Shown: positions 25,031 to 34,994 of the stretch, piece by piece
How positions within the stretch are numbered: position 1 is the first letter of the stretch
Layout: each line of letters opens with the position of its first letter
Source of the DNA: Microbacterium sp. VKM Ac-2923
GTDB taxonomy: Bacteria; Actinomycetota; Actinomycetes; Actinomycetales; Microbacteriaceae
Assembly: GCF_022815605.1 (NCBI RefSeq)
Contig: NZ_JALGRP010000002.1
Location: 186,001-250,000, forward strand
Direction of reading: 5' to 3'
DNA length: 64,000 bases
Program-made: the position numbers and the translations under genes
The notes under the pieces: model-generated
Seen by the model: the letters and a program-made list of their open reading frames with translations, nothing else
What the model was told of the DNA's origin: nothing
The model's database searches: none

Positions 25031-28000
25031 GAGGCGCTCACCGCCGAGACCGTGTGGATGCGACACAGACCGTACGAGAACTCGTCGCGGCAGTGCACCT
25101 CGTAGGGGGCCGCGAAACTCGTCCCTCGCATGACGTCGACGGCGCGTTGCACGCGCGTGACGAACCCTTCGCGCTGCGCGTCGTCGAACGGGGGCTGTGT
25201 CGGCTCGGCGTACTCCTTCTTCGTCGCGCTCGGGCGCAGCACCAGCAGCTTCGCACCGCCGGACGGCAGACCAGCCACCTGCTCGATGGATCCCGACGAG
25301 AAGGCGAGCTGGTAGGCGGCGAGCTGCGGATTGTCGGCGACCTTCTGATCGGTCTGCGGCTCGTTCTTGCCGGTTTTGAGGTCGACGATCACGACCTCGC
25401 CCGCCGGGGTGATCTCGACGCGGTCGATGTCGCCGCTGAGCACAGCCCCGTGCACGCCCGCGTCGTCGATCGGGATCGGCACCTCGAAGTGCCGCTCCGC
25501 TCCCACGAGACGTCCGCCGGCGTCGTCGAAGCGACGCAGGTAGACGGCCAGGCGCCGCACGAGGTCGCGCGCCCGGGTGCGCTCGGCGCGCTCGCGCCAG
25601 ACGGCGTCGAACGCGAGCTCACCCCAGCGCTCCTCCACGACCGCCCACAGGTCGTCTTCTGAGGGGGTTGCCGCCGTTTCGAGCGCCGCGTGGATGATTG
25701 TGCCGATACCGGCCGTCGTCCCCCCGCGGTCGCCGCCGAGGTCGGCGATCACCCAGTCCAGCTCGCACTCCTCGAGCGCGTGCAGGCGCGACGGCGAGAC
25801 GCGGACGTCTTCGCGTTCGAGGTCGCGCAGAGGTGCCGTCGAGGTGGGCGGGGCGACGCCGTACCACTGCTCGCTCGCGGCCCCCGCGACGTCGGCCGCC
25901 GCGAGCAGGGCGAGCTGCGCGGCCGCGTGCGCACGCTCCGCCGCGACGACGCGCGGGCCGGTCAGCGAACGTCGGTGGCGCGCGACGAGTCCCCGCAGCG
26001 ACAACGGGTGTTCCGGGATGGATGCCGCCGGCTCGGGCGCGGGAAGCATCTCGAACAGCACGCTGGGGCCGGTGTCGTCGTCGTCGACCGCGGTCACGAC
26101 CACCCTCTGCTCGGCACGGCTGAGTGCCCGAACGAACAGTCGCAATTCGTCATGCATCGCCGCGCGGCGGCGGTCGAGCATGCCGGCGGCCGGGAGATCG
26201 GGGTTCTGCACGGCGTCGGCGAGGCGCCAGGTCTCGAGCAGTCCCCCGCGCAGACGGGTGTTCGGCCAGACGCCCTCCTGGACTCCGGCGATGATGACCG
26301 TGTCGAACGCCGTTCCCGCCGCCGCTGCGGGGGTGAGGATGCGCACCGTGTCGACGACGGCCGGCTGCTCGATACGATCTTCGGCGACGTCGCTGTCGAT
26401 GACGGCCCGCAGAAACGTCGACGCTTCGCCGTCCGGCTCGCGTTCGGTGTAACGCTTGGCCGCCTGGAAGAGGGCGACGATGGCGTCGAGATCGCGGTCG
26501 GCTTGCTCCGCGAGGGGGCCATGCCCCTTCGACGCCTCTCGCCAGGTGCGCGCGAGCAAGCTGCGCTCCCATGCCGTCCAGAGCATCTCGTGAGCTGTCG
26601 CCCGCGACCGCGCCTGGGCGCCGAGCGCTGCGAGGGTCTCACCGAGCCGGATCGCTCGCCGCGCCTCGCGGGAGTCGACGCCGGCGAGTTCGAGCGGGAA
26701 CCGCACCCCCGACACCAGCAGCTCCGTCGCCGGTCGTCCACCCCCGTCGGATACCTCCGCATGACGAAGGGCCGTGCGCAGCCGGCGCAGCTCGATCGGA
26801 TCGAGGCCGCCGAAGGTACCGAGCAACGCGTCGACGACCGCATCAGGTACCCAGTCGGCGGGGTCGGTCATACCCAGCTCCACGACGCGCACGAGGTCGC
26901 GAACCGGACGCTGCACCCCGAGCGCGAGGCCGGGGCCGCTCGCGCGGGCCGGCACCTCGCGCGCCGCGAGCTCGGCTTCGAGGGTGGCCACCTGACGGGA
27001 GTCGTGCGCGATCACGGCACAGGACCCCCACGGCACCCCGTCGAGCACGTGTCGTTCGCGCAGCAGTCGGGCGATCGCGTCAGCCTCCTCGGCGGGCGAG
27101 CGCAGGAGATAGCTCCGCACCGACCCCTGCGGTGTCGCACCCACGGGCGCCCGACGATGCGCGACCACACCGGCCGCGCCGATGCGCGAAGCCACGTGGC
27201 GCACGAGGTCGACCTGCTCGGGCGTGCCGCGATGCGCCGTCCCCAGTGCGACCGTCGTGCCGAGCTCGCGCGCGAGACGGGCGAAGTTCTCGGGTGTCGC
27301 TCCGCGGAAAGCGCCAGACCCGACGTCGGGATCGCCGAAGGCCACCACGCCGATGCCGAGTGAGCGGCACGCACCGAGCACGTCGATACCTCCCGCCGTG
27401 AGTTCTTGCGCGTCGTCGACCAGGATGCAGCGCAGAGCCGCGAATCGGCCCAGCAGCTCGCGGTCCGCCCGGGCATCATCGAGAACGGAGACAGCCTCAC
27501 GGGCGAGGTCGGCGGCATCTCGATGCGCCCCGCGCATCGAGGCCCGAACGGCTCGATACTCGTCGGAGAAGGACGCGAGCGAGGCCCACACGGGGAGATC
27601 GAGGTGCGTGGCCAGGTCGGTGAGGTCGGTCGACGACACCCCGAGGTCGGTGCACTCGGCCAGGAAAGCACGGACGTCGCCACGGAACCCGCGGGTCGCC
27701 CGAATCGCGGGCCCCAGCCACTCGGGCCAGCGCGAGACACCGCCGACCTCGTCGAGCGCGTCGCCGTCGAGCAGATCGCGGATGATCTGGTCTTCGTCAC
27801 CGCCCGTGAGGAGTTGCGGCGGTTCCGCGCCACGGCGCACCTCTGCTCCACGCACGAGCTGGAAGGCGAACGACGCGACCGAGCGCGCGAGCGCGCCGGA
27901 CGTGGCATGTGCCACAGCGAGCGCGAGGGGGTCGCGCAGAGCCGTCGCAGCCGGCCGCGTGGGGGTGAGGACCAGAAGATGGTCGGGATCGACCCCGGAC

Positions 28001-28173
28001 GCCACGAGCTCGCGGACGCGTGCGAGCAGGGTCGAGGTCTTGCCCGAGCCCGGTGCGCCGACGACGACGCCGCTGACCTCGGCGGCCCACGACACGACCG
28101 CCTGCTGATCGGCGTCGAGGCCACCAGCGAGCAGAGGAGACGCTGCGGGCGCGGTGGCATCCGTGATCTGCAT
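25027..28173 (-). CDS. adnA: AdnA-like helicase-nuclease subunit
   Basis: A 1048-residue partner of AdnB. The N-terminal motor has Walker A GAPGSGKTSTLLAR and a variant motif II LVDDAQELT (DDAQ rather than DExQ). The C-terminal nuclease has GDIDRVEITPAGEVVIVDLK then TGKNEPQ. Single Cys residues before the nuclease (EECELDW) and after it (HCRDEFSYGLCR) resemble the arrangement of an AddB-type Fe-S cage, which I cannot confirm. The length equals M. tuberculosis AdnA (Rv3202c, about 1055). It is the upstream gene of the pair, with an ATG start at 28173. Confidence 0.9.
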   Translation of the reverse strand: MQITDATAPAASPLLAGGLDADQQAVVSWAAEVSGVVVGAPGSGKTSTLLARVRELVASGVDPDHLLVLTPTRPAATALRDPLALAVAHATSGALARSVASFAFQLVRGAEVRRGAEPPQLLTGGDEDQIIRDLLDGDALDEVGGVSRWPEWLGPAIRATRGFRGDVRAFLAECTDLGVSSTDLTDLATHLDLPVWASLASFSDEYRAVRASMRGAHRDAADLAREAVSVLDDARADRELLGRFAALRCILVDDAQELTAGGIDVLGACRSLGIGVVAFGDPDVGSGAFRGATPENFARLARELGTTVALGTAHRGTPEQVDLVRHVASRIGAAGVVAHRRAPVGATPQGSVRSYLLRSPAEEADAIARLLRERHVLDGVPWGSCAVIAHDSRQVATLEAELAAREVPARASGPGLALGVQRPVRDLVRVVELGMTDPADWVPDAVVDALLGTFGGLDPIELRRLRTALRHAEVSDGGGRPATELLVSGVRFPLELAGVDSREARRAIRLGETLAALGAQARSRATAHEMLWTAWERSLLARTWREASKGHGPLAEQADRDLDAIVALFQAAKRYTEREPDGEASTFLRAVIDSDVAEDRIEQPAVVDTVRILTPAAAAGTAFDTVIIAGVQEGVWPNTRLRGGLLETWRLADAVQNPDLPAAGMLDRRRAAMHDELRLFVRALSRAEQRVVVTAVDDDDTGPSVLFEMLPAPEPAASIPEHPLSLRGLVARHRRSLTGPRVVAAERAHAAAQLALLAAADVAGAASEQWYGVAPPTSTAPLRDLEREDVRVSPSRLHALEECELDWVIADLGGDRGGTTAGIGTIIHAALETAATPSEDDLWAVVEERWGELAFDAVWRERAERTRARDLVRRLAVYLRRFDDAGGRLVGAERHFEVPIPIDDAGVHGAVLSGDIDRVEITPAGEVVIVDLKTGKNEPQTDQKVADNPQLAAYQLAFSSGSIEQVAGLPSGGAKLLVLRPSATKKEYAEPTQPPFDDAQREGFVTRVQRAVDVMRGTSFAAPYEVHCRDEFSYGLCRIHTVSAVSAS

Positions 28174-28382
28174 GCGTCCACGCTAAACCGGACCTCCGAC
28201 ATCGCTCCGCGCGGGTCCGGAGCGCCGCTCGATCTCCACGCGACCGCCCGGGCGAACAGCGGCCTCCGCGCACGTTCGCCGTCCGCGAAGACCCGCCCTC
28301 GCCGGGTCGTGGTGTCGCGCGCCTGCCCTAGAGTCGAAGGACGCGCCGGGCCGACCGCGGCCCCGCGAGGAAAGGACCCATC

Positions 28383-28607
28383 GTGGAGATCCGCATCGGC
28401 ATCACCAACACCGGCCGCGAGCTGAACTTCGAGACCACCGAGAGCTCCGACGCCGTCAAGGCCGCCGTCGCGACGGCCCTCGACAACGCAGCCAGCCACG
28501 TCAGCTTCACCGACGTCAAGGGCAACTCCTACCTCGTGCCGACCGCTAACCTCGCCTTCGTGGAACTCGGCACAGAAGAGTCGCGCCGCGTCGGCTTCGT
28601 CGCCTGA
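28383..28607 (+). CDS. DUF3107-family small protein
   Basis: A 74-residue protein matching the actinobacterial DUF3107 family (M. tuberculosis TB9.4/Rv3208A). It begins MEIRIGITNTGRELNFET and contains VPTANLAFVELG, both conserved. Function unknown. The GTG at 28383 follows AGGAAAGG, a good Shine-Dalgarno. The 209 bp upstream, shared with the divergent adnA, presumably holds both promoters. Confidence 0.9.
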   Translation: MEIRIGITNTGRELNFETTESSDAVKAAVATALDNAASHVSFTDVKGNSYLVPTANLAFVELGTEESRRVGFVA

Positions 28608-28617
28608 TCCCCCGGCC

Positions 28618-28905
28618 GTGCAGATCCTGATCGGCCTCATCCTCGGCGCCGTCATCGGTATCGCCGCGCACTTCGCGCTGCCGCACCGCGAACGGCGCGG
28701 CGCGGCACTCGCACCGCTCGCGGGCGCCGCCGCCGCCGCCGTGGTGTGGACCGCTCTGACGTGGGTGGGACTCGGAGTCGACTCGCCGATCCTCTGGATC
28801 GTTGCGGTGCTCGCACCTGCGGCGACCGTCTTCGCGCTCCTCCCCCTCGTCACCCGCGCGCGCGTCGCCCGCGACGCGACGGACCGCTCCCGGCTCGGCG
28901 TCTGA
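28618..28905 (+). CDS. small membrane protein
   Basis: A 95-residue protein with three hydrophobic segments (about 2-20, 30-50 and 57-78) and a basic C-terminal tail (RARVARDATDRSRLGV). It starts with a GTG 10 bp after the DUF3107 gene, so the two are probably co-transcribed. I do not recognise a family or function. Confidence 0.7.
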   Translation: MQILIGLILGAVIGIAAHFALPHRERRGAALAPLAGAAAAAVVWTALTWVGLGVDSPILWIVAVLAPAATVFALLPLVTRARVARDATDRSRLGV

Positions 28906-29034
28906 CCTCGCGCCTCCCCCCGGCGCCCGCACGGTGCGACGTGTGGGTGGCGCACCTTCACCGCACAACGCGCGCTCCGCGATAGCCCGCGACGTCCAGT
29001 TCGGCGGCCACCCGCCACCGCGAGACCCTCGGCG

Positions 29035-29751
29035 TCAGGCCGCCAGGCCCATGGCATCCATCCGCCGCGCGTGCGCCCCCATCAGCTCGCTGAAGACGGG
29101 TTCCACCTTCGCCTCATCGGCGCGATCGAGATGGCCGTGCCGGAGCGCCGCGCGAGCGACGAGCAGCGTGTCGCCGACGAGGCGACGCCCCCACAGCGCC
29201 AGGAGCCAGCGCCACTCCTCATCGCTGTCGATGGTCCCGGCGAGGATGTCGACGATGGCCTGACGGTCGTCGTCGGCCTGCAGGATGCGGGCTACACGAC
29301 GCCCCGTGTCGCCGTAGCTGGACGACAGGGCGAGGTAGAAGTCGTCGAGGAGCCCTGCCGTGATGTGCACGGTGAGCATGGTCTCCTGGGGGCGCACGCC
29401 GTGGGTGTTGCGGCGGAAGGCGTCGAGCGACTCTCGGAACGGCAGCATGAGCTGCGTCGGATCGGCCCCGCGGTCGCGGATCAGCGCGACCAGCTCTTGG
29501 TGTTTGATGAGGGCCGCCCCCGCCGCGCGCGAGAGCGACTCCTTCTCGACGAGCTCGGGCGTCAGCGCGATCAGTTCGCTGAGCGTTTCGAAGAAACCCA
29601 GCTGGAGATACGCCGCCTGCCCGAGAAATGTCTCGACGTCGGGCGCGAGTTCGGCGAAGTCGACGCGCATGGCCTCACCGAGGTCGCCGCGCGAGCGCAG
29701 TTGGAGCGTGCGGCCCACGGGGCGCTGACGACGACGGAACCACGCGAACAC
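29035..29751 (-). CDS. ferritin-like-fold protein (Rv3210c/MiaE-like)
   Basis: A 238-residue all-helical protein with the actinobacterial ferritin-like hallmark MRVDFAELAPDVETFLGQA followed by AYLQLGFFETLSELIAL. Relatives are sometimes annotated as tRNA-(ms2io6A)-hydroxylase-like; I cannot assign diiron ligands with confidence. Its neighbour is a DEAD-box helicase, as for Rv3210c-Rv3211. I chose the GTG at 29751 (VFAWFRRR), where relatives usually begin; it has a TAGGCT -10-like hexamer seven bases upstream and no Shine-Dalgarno, so it may be leaderless. A GTG at 29787 would add 12 residues. Confidence 0.8.
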   Translation of the reverse strand: MFAWFRRRQRPVGRTLQLRSRGDLGEAMRVDFAELAPDVETFLGQAAYLQLGFFETLSELIALTPELVEKESLSRAAGAALIKHQELVALIRDRGADPTQLMLPFRESLDAFRRNTHGVRPQETMLTVHITAGLLDDFYLALSSSYGDTGRRVARILQADDDRQAIVDILAGTIDSDEEWRWLLALWGRRLVGDTLLVARAALRHGHLDRADEAKVEPVFSELMGAHARRMDAMGLAA

Positions 29752-29900
29752 GTACGACAGCCTAGGCGTCGGGGGCGCCGGAGACACGCCGGGTAGAGTG
29801 GTCGAGTCCCGGCGATGGATCGGGACCCCGCGCCTGTGGACGAGTGAGGGCGTGGATTCGACTCCCCAGGCGGTCTCTCGCCGCCGGAACAGGCACGCTC

Positions 29901-31352
29901 ATGACGACATTCGCCGAGCTCGGCATCGACCAGGACATCGTCGACGCCCTGGCATCCAAGGGCATCGTGGATGCCTTCCCCATCCAGGAGCAGACGATCC
30001 CCCTCGGTCTCCCCGGTCAGGACATCATCGGTCAGGCCAAGACGGGTACCGGCAAGACGTTCGGTTTCGGCATCCCGGTCGTCCAGCGCCTCGGGCTCGA
30101 CCCCGCGCCCGGCGTGAAGGCCCTCATCGTCGTCCCGACGCGCGAGCTGGCCGTCCAGGTCTACGAAGACATGGACATGCTCGCGAGCAACCGCCCCACC
30201 AGCGTCGTCGCGATCTACGGCGGCAAGGCGTACGAAGGACAGATCGACCAGCTCAAGGCCGGCGCGCAGATCGTCGTCGGCACCCCCGGCCGCCTCATCG
30301 ACCTGGCCAACCAGCGCCTGCTCGACCTGTCGAACGCGACCGAGGTCGTGCTCGACGAGGCCGACAAGATGCTCGACCTCGGCTTCCTCGCCGACATCGA
30401 GAAGATCTTCTCGAAGGTCCCGCCCGTGCGGCACACGCAGCTGTTCTCGGCCACCATGCCGGGGCCCATCGTCGCCCTCGCGCGCCGGTTCATGTCGAAC
30501 CCGATCCACATGCGCGCCAACGACCCCGACGAGGGGCTGACCCAGGCCAACATCAAGCACCTCGTCTACCGCGCGCACTCGCTCGACAAGGACGAGGTCA
30601 TCGCCCGCATCCTGCAGTCGGACGGTCGCGAGAAGGCGGTCATCTTCACGCGCACCAAGCGCGCCGCGCAGAAGCTCGTCGACGAGCTCGGCGACCGCGG
30701 CTTCAACGCCGCCGCGGTGCACGGCGACATGAGCCAGGAGGCGCGCGAGCGCTCGATGGCGGCCTTCAAGGCCGGCAAGAAGGACGTGCTGATCGCCACC
30801 GACGTCGCCGCCCGCGGCATCGACGTCAACGACGTCACCCACGTCATCAACCACACGATCCCCGACGACGAGAAGACCTACCTGCACCGCGCCGGTCGTA
30901 CCGGGCGCGCCGGCAAGACCGGCATCGCGGTGACGTTCGTCGACTGGGACGACCTGCACAAGTGGGCGCTCATCAACCGCGCGCTCGAGTTCGGCCAGCC
31001 CGAGCCCACCGAGACGTACTCGTCCAGCCCGCACCTCTTCACCGACCTCGACATCCCCGAGGGCACCAAGGGCCGCCTGACGACTGCGCCCAAGGCCGTC
31101 GTACCCCGCCCCGAGAAGAAGGCCGAGGGGTCCGCGGATGCCGAGGGCGAACGCGGTCAGCGTCGTCGACGTCGCGGCGGCTCGCCGTCGGGTGCCGCGG
31201 GCGAGACCGTCGGCGCCGACCGCGCGGAGGCCGGTGCCGGAACGCACGACGGAGCCGGTAAGGAGCACCACGACGGCAACGCCGCCCCGCGTCGCCGCCG
31301 TCGCCGTCGCAGCGGCGGCAGCTCGGGCGCACCGACCGCCCCCGTCGCCTGA
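29901..31352 (+). CDS. DEAD-box ATP-dependent RNA helicase (RhlE-like)
   Basis: A 483-residue RNA helicase. Motifs: FPIQEQTIPLGL (Q motif), AKTGTGKT (I), VPTRELAVQ (Ia), DEADKML (II), SATMP (III), TDVAARGID (V) and HRAGRTGRAGKTG (VI). The C-terminal 110 residues are low-complexity with RRRRR clusters, a common RNA-binding tail. I chose the ATG at 29901; an upstream GTG at 29844 gives a 19-residue extension without family character. A clear hairpin terminator follows at 31368-31399. The position beside the ferritin-like gene matches Rv3211 (rhlE). Confidence 0.93.
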   Translation: MTTFAELGIDQDIVDALASKGIVDAFPIQEQTIPLGLPGQDIIGQAKTGTGKTFGFGIPVVQRLGLDPAPGVKALIVVPTRELAVQVYEDMDMLASNRPTSVVAIYGGKAYEGQIDQLKAGAQIVVGTPGRLIDLANQRLLDLSNATEVVLDEADKMLDLGFLADIEKIFSKVPPVRHTQLFSATMPGPIVALARRFMSNPIHMRANDPDEGLTQANIKHLVYRAHSLDKDEVIARILQSDGREKAVIFTRTKRAAQKLVDELGDRGFNAAAVHGDMSQEARERSMAAFKAGKKDVLIATDVAARGIDVNDVTHVINHTIPDDEKTYLHRAGRTGRAGKTGIAVTFVDWDDLHKWALINRALEFGQPEPTETYSSSPHLFTDLDIPEGTKGRLTTAPKAVVPRPEKKAEGSADAEGERGQRRRRRGGSPSGAAGETVGADRAEAGAGTHDGAGKEHHDGNAAPRRRRRRRSGGSSGAPTAPVA

Positions 31353-31367
31353 TACGGAGACGCTCTG

Positions 31368-31399
31368 ACGGCGCCGATCCCTCCGGGGGTCGGCGCCGT
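31368..31399 (+). terminator. hairpin terminator after the RNA helicase gene
   Basis: ACGGCGCCGATCC (31368-31380) pairs with GGTCGGCGCCGT (to 31399) with one G-T wobble, around a short loop; TT follows. It begins 16 bp after the stop. Confidence 0.7.
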
Positions 31400-31428
31400 T
31401 CCGTCGTCGGGCGAGGCCCGTCCCGGCG

Positions 31429-32289
31429 TCAGGGGAAGACCGGCGCCGTCCCGCGGCCGAGGGCGAAGAGCCGCTCCACCATGTCATCCGGTGTCGTGTT
31501 CTCGCCCGGGAGGTTCGGCTTGCCGAGCCCGTGGTAATCGCTCGAGCCGGTGACGATGAGATCGCGCGCCGCCGCGAGGTCTGCCAGCAGTGCGGTGGGC
31601 CCGGGGAGGTTCTCCCGGTGGGCCAGCTCGAAGCCGGCGAGACCCGCGTCGAGCATGGACTCCAGGACGCTGTCGGGGAGGAGCGCCCGGCCCGCCGGGT
31701 GCGCGATGATCGGCACCCCACCGGCTCCCACGACCAGTTCCACCGCGGTCACCGGGTCGGGGGCGTACAGGGCGACGTAGTAGTCGCCGGACGGGTGCAG
31801 GATGCCGGCGAACGCCTCGGTTCGATCGGCGACGATGCCCCGCGCGACGAGAGCGTCGGCGATGTGCGGGCGCCCCACGGTCGCGCCGTCGGAGGTCTGC
31901 GCGGCGATGTCGTCCCAGGCGATGTCGTAGTCGTGCGAGATGCGTTCCGCCATGATCTGCGCCCGGTCCATACGCGATGAGCGGATGCGGTCGGTCATCG
32001 CCCGCAACCGCTCGTCATCCGGGTCCACGAGGTAGGCGAGCAGGTGGACGCTGCGCCACCGGTGTCGAGCCGACAACTCCATTCCCGGCACGAAGGTCAT
32101 CCCGAGCGAGGTCGCCGCCTCGGCCGCCTCCGGCCATCCCGATGTGGTGTCGTGGTCCGTCAGGGCCACGGTGCGCAGACCGTGTCGATGGGCCGCCGCC
32201 ATCACCTGCGCGGGCGGCTCGGTGCCGTCGGAGTGCGAAGAGTGCAGATGGAGGTCGCTCGGTCCGGTGAATCGGGGAACGTGCGGCAC
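31429..32289 (-). CDS. PHP-domain phosphoesterase (YciV/TrpH type)
   Basis: A 286-residue PHP-domain protein. Metal-binding motifs appear in order: DLHLHSSHSDGT (about 12-23), ALTDHDTTSGW (about 43-53), PGMELSA (about 69), PIIAHPAG (about 191-198) and the final GSSDYHG (about 248-254). Relatives hydrolyse 3',5'-nucleotide bisphosphates or 5' ends of RNA; the exact substrate is not fixed. The GTG at 32289 (VPHVPRF) places the first motif at the normal distance. The gene diverges from the exo/endonuclease-fold gene. Confidence 0.9.
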   Translation of the reverse strand: MPHVPRFTGPSDLHLHSSHSDGTEPPAQVMAAAHRHGLRTVALTDHDTTSGWPEAAEAATSLGMTFVPGMELSARHRWRSVHLLAYLVDPDDERLRAMTDRIRSSRMDRAQIMAERISHDYDIAWDDIAAQTSDGATVGRPHIADALVARGIVADRTEAFAGILHPSGDYYVALYAPDPVTAVELVVGAGGVPIIAHPAGRALLPDSVLESMLDAGLAGFELAHRENLPGPTALLADLAAARDLIVTGSSDYHGLGKPNLPGENTTPDDMVERLFALGRGTAPVFP

Positions 32290-32406
32290 TCGTCGAGCGT
32301 AGCGCTCCGCTCCCGCGCTCGGACGGGGGACGCTCCCTCGTGGTACGCAGGCGGCATCCGGTCGACGTCGGTCGATCTCCCAGACGGCTGACCTAAGGTC
32401 GGGTGC

Positions 32407-33438
32407 GTGCGTCGGCTGGTGGGTTCTCTTGTCGTGCTCGTCGTGGCGGCGGGTGCCGCGGTGCTCACGTGGCCCTCGGTCTTCGGTGTGGAGCGCACGT
32501 TCCCGGTGGCCCAGCTGATCTCGTTCCGCGCACCGCTGGCGGCCGTGTTGATCGCCTCGATGCTGCTGATGCTGCTGTTCGCGCTGATCCGTCCGCTCCG
32601 GGTGCTGGCTCTGGTGCTGGCCCTCATCCTCGGCGTCTCGGGCGGAGTCAACGCCGCCGTCCTCGCGCAGCGCGGTCTGGGTTCCGAGGACTTTCCGGCC
32701 AAGACGGCCACGAGCCTGCGCGTCATGACGTGGAACACGGCGGGCTCTGCGACTTCCGCCGAGTCGATCGCCCAGTTCGCCGTCGGGATGCAGGCCGACG
32801 TCGTCACCCTCCCCGAGACCACGATCGACACCGGCGCTCAGGTGGCCGAGTTGATGCGCGACATGGGCCAGCCCATGTGGGCGCACCATGCGGAGTACGG
32901 CGAGTACGGCATCACGGGGTGGGATGCAACCTCCACCACCGTCCTGATCCGGCCCGAACTCGGCGATTACTCCGTCATCCAGTCTTCGCTCGACGGGTCG
33001 AGCAACACGTCGACCGTGCCCAGCGCCGTTGCGATGCCGGTCTCCGGCGACGGGCCGATCATCGTCGCCGCCCACGCTGTGGCCCCCCGCCAGGAGTACA
33101 TGCCGCAGTGGCGCAGCGACCTGCAGTGGCTGGCGGACCAGTGCGCGGGCGACAACGTCATCCTCGCCGGGGACTTCAACGCCACGCTGGACCACATGAC
33201 GGGGATGGGCGTCGACGGCGGCACCCTCGGTCGCTGCCACGACGCCGCCTCCGAAAGCGGCAACGGCGGCGTCGGCACCTGGCCCACCGATGCACCCGCG
33301 ATGTTGGGTGCGCCCATCGACCACGTCATGGCGACTCCCGACTGGACGGTGTCGAGCTCGGTCGTCATGCGCTCGCTCGACGGCTCGGGCAGCGATCACC
33401 GCCCGATCGTCGTACAGCTCGAGCGCACCGGCGGCTGA
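32407..33438 (+). CDS. membrane-anchored endonuclease/exonuclease/phosphatase-family protein
   Basis: A 343-residue protein. Three hydrophobic segments lie in the first 85 residues (about 3-20, 38-57 and 60-82), then a DNase I-like domain with LRVMTWNTAG (about 101-110), ADVVTLPET (catalytic Glu-type motif is changed to PET), LAGDFNATLDHM (about 257) and GSDHRPIVVQL near the C-terminus. The enzymatic domain should face outside. Members act on nucleic acids, phosphoinositides or sphingomyelin; the substrate is unknown. GTG start at 32407. Confidence 0.85.
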   Translation: MRRLVGSLVVLVVAAGAAVLTWPSVFGVERTFPVAQLISFRAPLAAVLIASMLLMLLFALIRPLRVLALVLALILGVSGGVNAAVLAQRGLGSEDFPAKTATSLRVMTWNTAGSATSAESIAQFAVGMQADVVTLPETTIDTGAQVAELMRDMGQPMWAHHAEYGEYGITGWDATSTTVLIRPELGDYSVIQSSLDGSSNTSTVPSAVAMPVSGDGPIIVAAHAVAPRQEYMPQWRSDLQWLADQCAGDNVILAGDFNATLDHMTGMGVDGGTLGRCHDAASESGNGGVGTWPTDAPAMLGAPIDHVMATPDWTVSSSVVMRSLDGSGSDHRPIVVQLERTGG

Positions 33439-33557
33439 GTCGGGTAGAGGGCGTGCGGGGCTGTCGCGGGGCCGACGCCGCTCCTCCCCCACCCGCAGGC
33501 GACCGGGCGCGTCGAGACACTCGTGCGCCCGTGGGGAACCGGTGCGAGACTGGAACG

Positions 33558-34994
33558 ATGGATGCCCCCGCCACCAGCGACACCACCGCTCAGACCGCCG
33601 AACCCCAGGCTCACGACGACAAGCCGGTCGACGCCCCCAGCAACCGCAAGGCGCCGTTCCCCCGCGGCTTCCTCGAGACCATCTCGACGGGGTGGGCCGA
33701 ACACCCCGACACCCTCCCGGAGCCGAGAGAGCAGGCCGCATGGGCGGCTCATCGCCGCGCGCGAGTGTCGGAGGCGTTCCCGGGGCGCCGGGTCGTCGTC
33801 CCCGCCGGCGGGCTGAAGCAGCGCAGCAATGACACCGACTACCCGTTCCGGGCCCATTCCGCCTTCGCGCACCTCACCGGCTGGGGCCGTGACGCCGAGC
33901 CCGACGCCGTCCTCGTCTTCGAGCCGCGCGACGAGGGTCACGAAGCCGTGCTCTACTTCCGCGAGCGGGCCGACCGCACCACCGCGGAGTTCTACTCCGA
34001 CGCCTCCGTCGGCGAGTTCTGGATCGGTCCCCGCCCCGCCCTCGACGGCGTCGCCGCAGACCTGGCGATCGCCACCGCGCACCTGTCGGACTTCCAGCCC
34101 GGCGACGACGACCGCGCGGTCGGCGACGACGACGAGGTCACCCGCTTCGTCTCGGAGTTGCGCCTGGTGAAAGACGAGTACGAGCTCGCCGAGATGGCCC
34201 TGGCCGTCGAGGTGACGGGCCGCGGCTTCGACGACATCGTCGCCGAACTCCCCCGCATCATCGAGCACCCCCGCGGGGAGCGCGTCGTCGAGGGCGTGTT
34301 CCACCAACGCGCACGGTCCGACGGCAACAGCGTCGGCTACGACACGATCGCCGCGTCCGGCCCGCACGCGTGCTACCTCCACTGGACGCGCAATGACGGC
34401 ACCGTGAAGCCTGGCGATCTCATCCTCGTCGACGCCGGCGTCGAGGTCGACAGCCTCTACACGGCCGACATCACGCGCACGATCCCCGTCTCGGGCACGT
34501 TCACCGACATCCAGCGTCGTATCTACGAGACGGTGCGCGAAGCGGCCGACGCGTCATTTGCCGCCGCGAAGGTCGGCGTGCCGTTCCGTCGTCTGCACGA
34601 AGCCGCGATGGAGGTCATCGCGGCGCGTGTGGCCGAGTGGGGCCTGATCCCCGTGAGCGCCGCTGAGGCACTGGATGCCGACAACGGCGGCCAGCACCGT
34701 CGCTACATGGTGCACGGCACCAGCCACCACCTCGGCATCGACGTGCACGACTGCGCGCAAGCGCGCCGCGACATGTACTACGACGGCCTCCTCGAGCCCG
34801 GCATGGTCTTCACGATCGAGCCCGGGCTGTACTTCCAGATCGACGATCTCACCGTCCCCGAGGAGTACCGCGGCATCGGCGCCCGCATCGAGGACGACAT
34901 CGTCATGACCACGGACGGTCCGGTCAACCTGTCGGCCGCCATCCCCCGCACGGCCGACGAGGTCGAGGAGTGGATCGCCCGGCTTTCGCGATGA
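33558..34994 (+). CDS. pepP: Xaa-Pro aminopeptidase (aminopeptidase P family)
   Basis: A 478-residue M24-family metallopeptidase removing N-terminal residues before proline. The two-metal site is visible: DAGVEVDSLYTADITRT (two Asp), GTSHHLGIDVHD (His), TIEPGLYF (Glu) and RIEDDIVMT (Glu). The N-terminal creatinase-type domain and Pro-rich leader are normal for actinobacterial PepP. The ATG at 33558 starts the protein; its stop overlaps the following ggt start (ATGA), implying joint use of peptides and gamma-glutamyl compounds. Cytoplasmic. Confidence 0.93.
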   Translation: MDAPATSDTTAQTAEPQAHDDKPVDAPSNRKAPFPRGFLETISTGWAEHPDTLPEPREQAAWAAHRRARVSEAFPGRRVVVPAGGLKQRSNDTDYPFRAHSAFAHLTGWGRDAEPDAVLVFEPRDEGHEAVLYFRERADRTTAEFYSDASVGEFWIGPRPALDGVAADLAIATAHLSDFQPGDDDRAVGDDDEVTRFVSELRLVKDEYELAEMALAVEVTGRGFDDIVAELPRIIEHPRGERVVEGVFHQRARSDGNSVGYDTIAASGPHACYLHWTRNDGTVKPGDLILVDAGVEVDSLYTADITRTIPVSGTFTDIQRRIYETVREAADASFAAAKVGVPFRRLHEAAMEVIAARVAEWGLIPVSAAEALDADNGGQHRRYMVHGTSHHLGIDVHDCAQARRDMYYDGLLEPGMVFTIEPGLYFQIDDLTVPEEYRGIGARIEDDIVMTTDGPVNLSAAIPRTADEVEEWIARLSR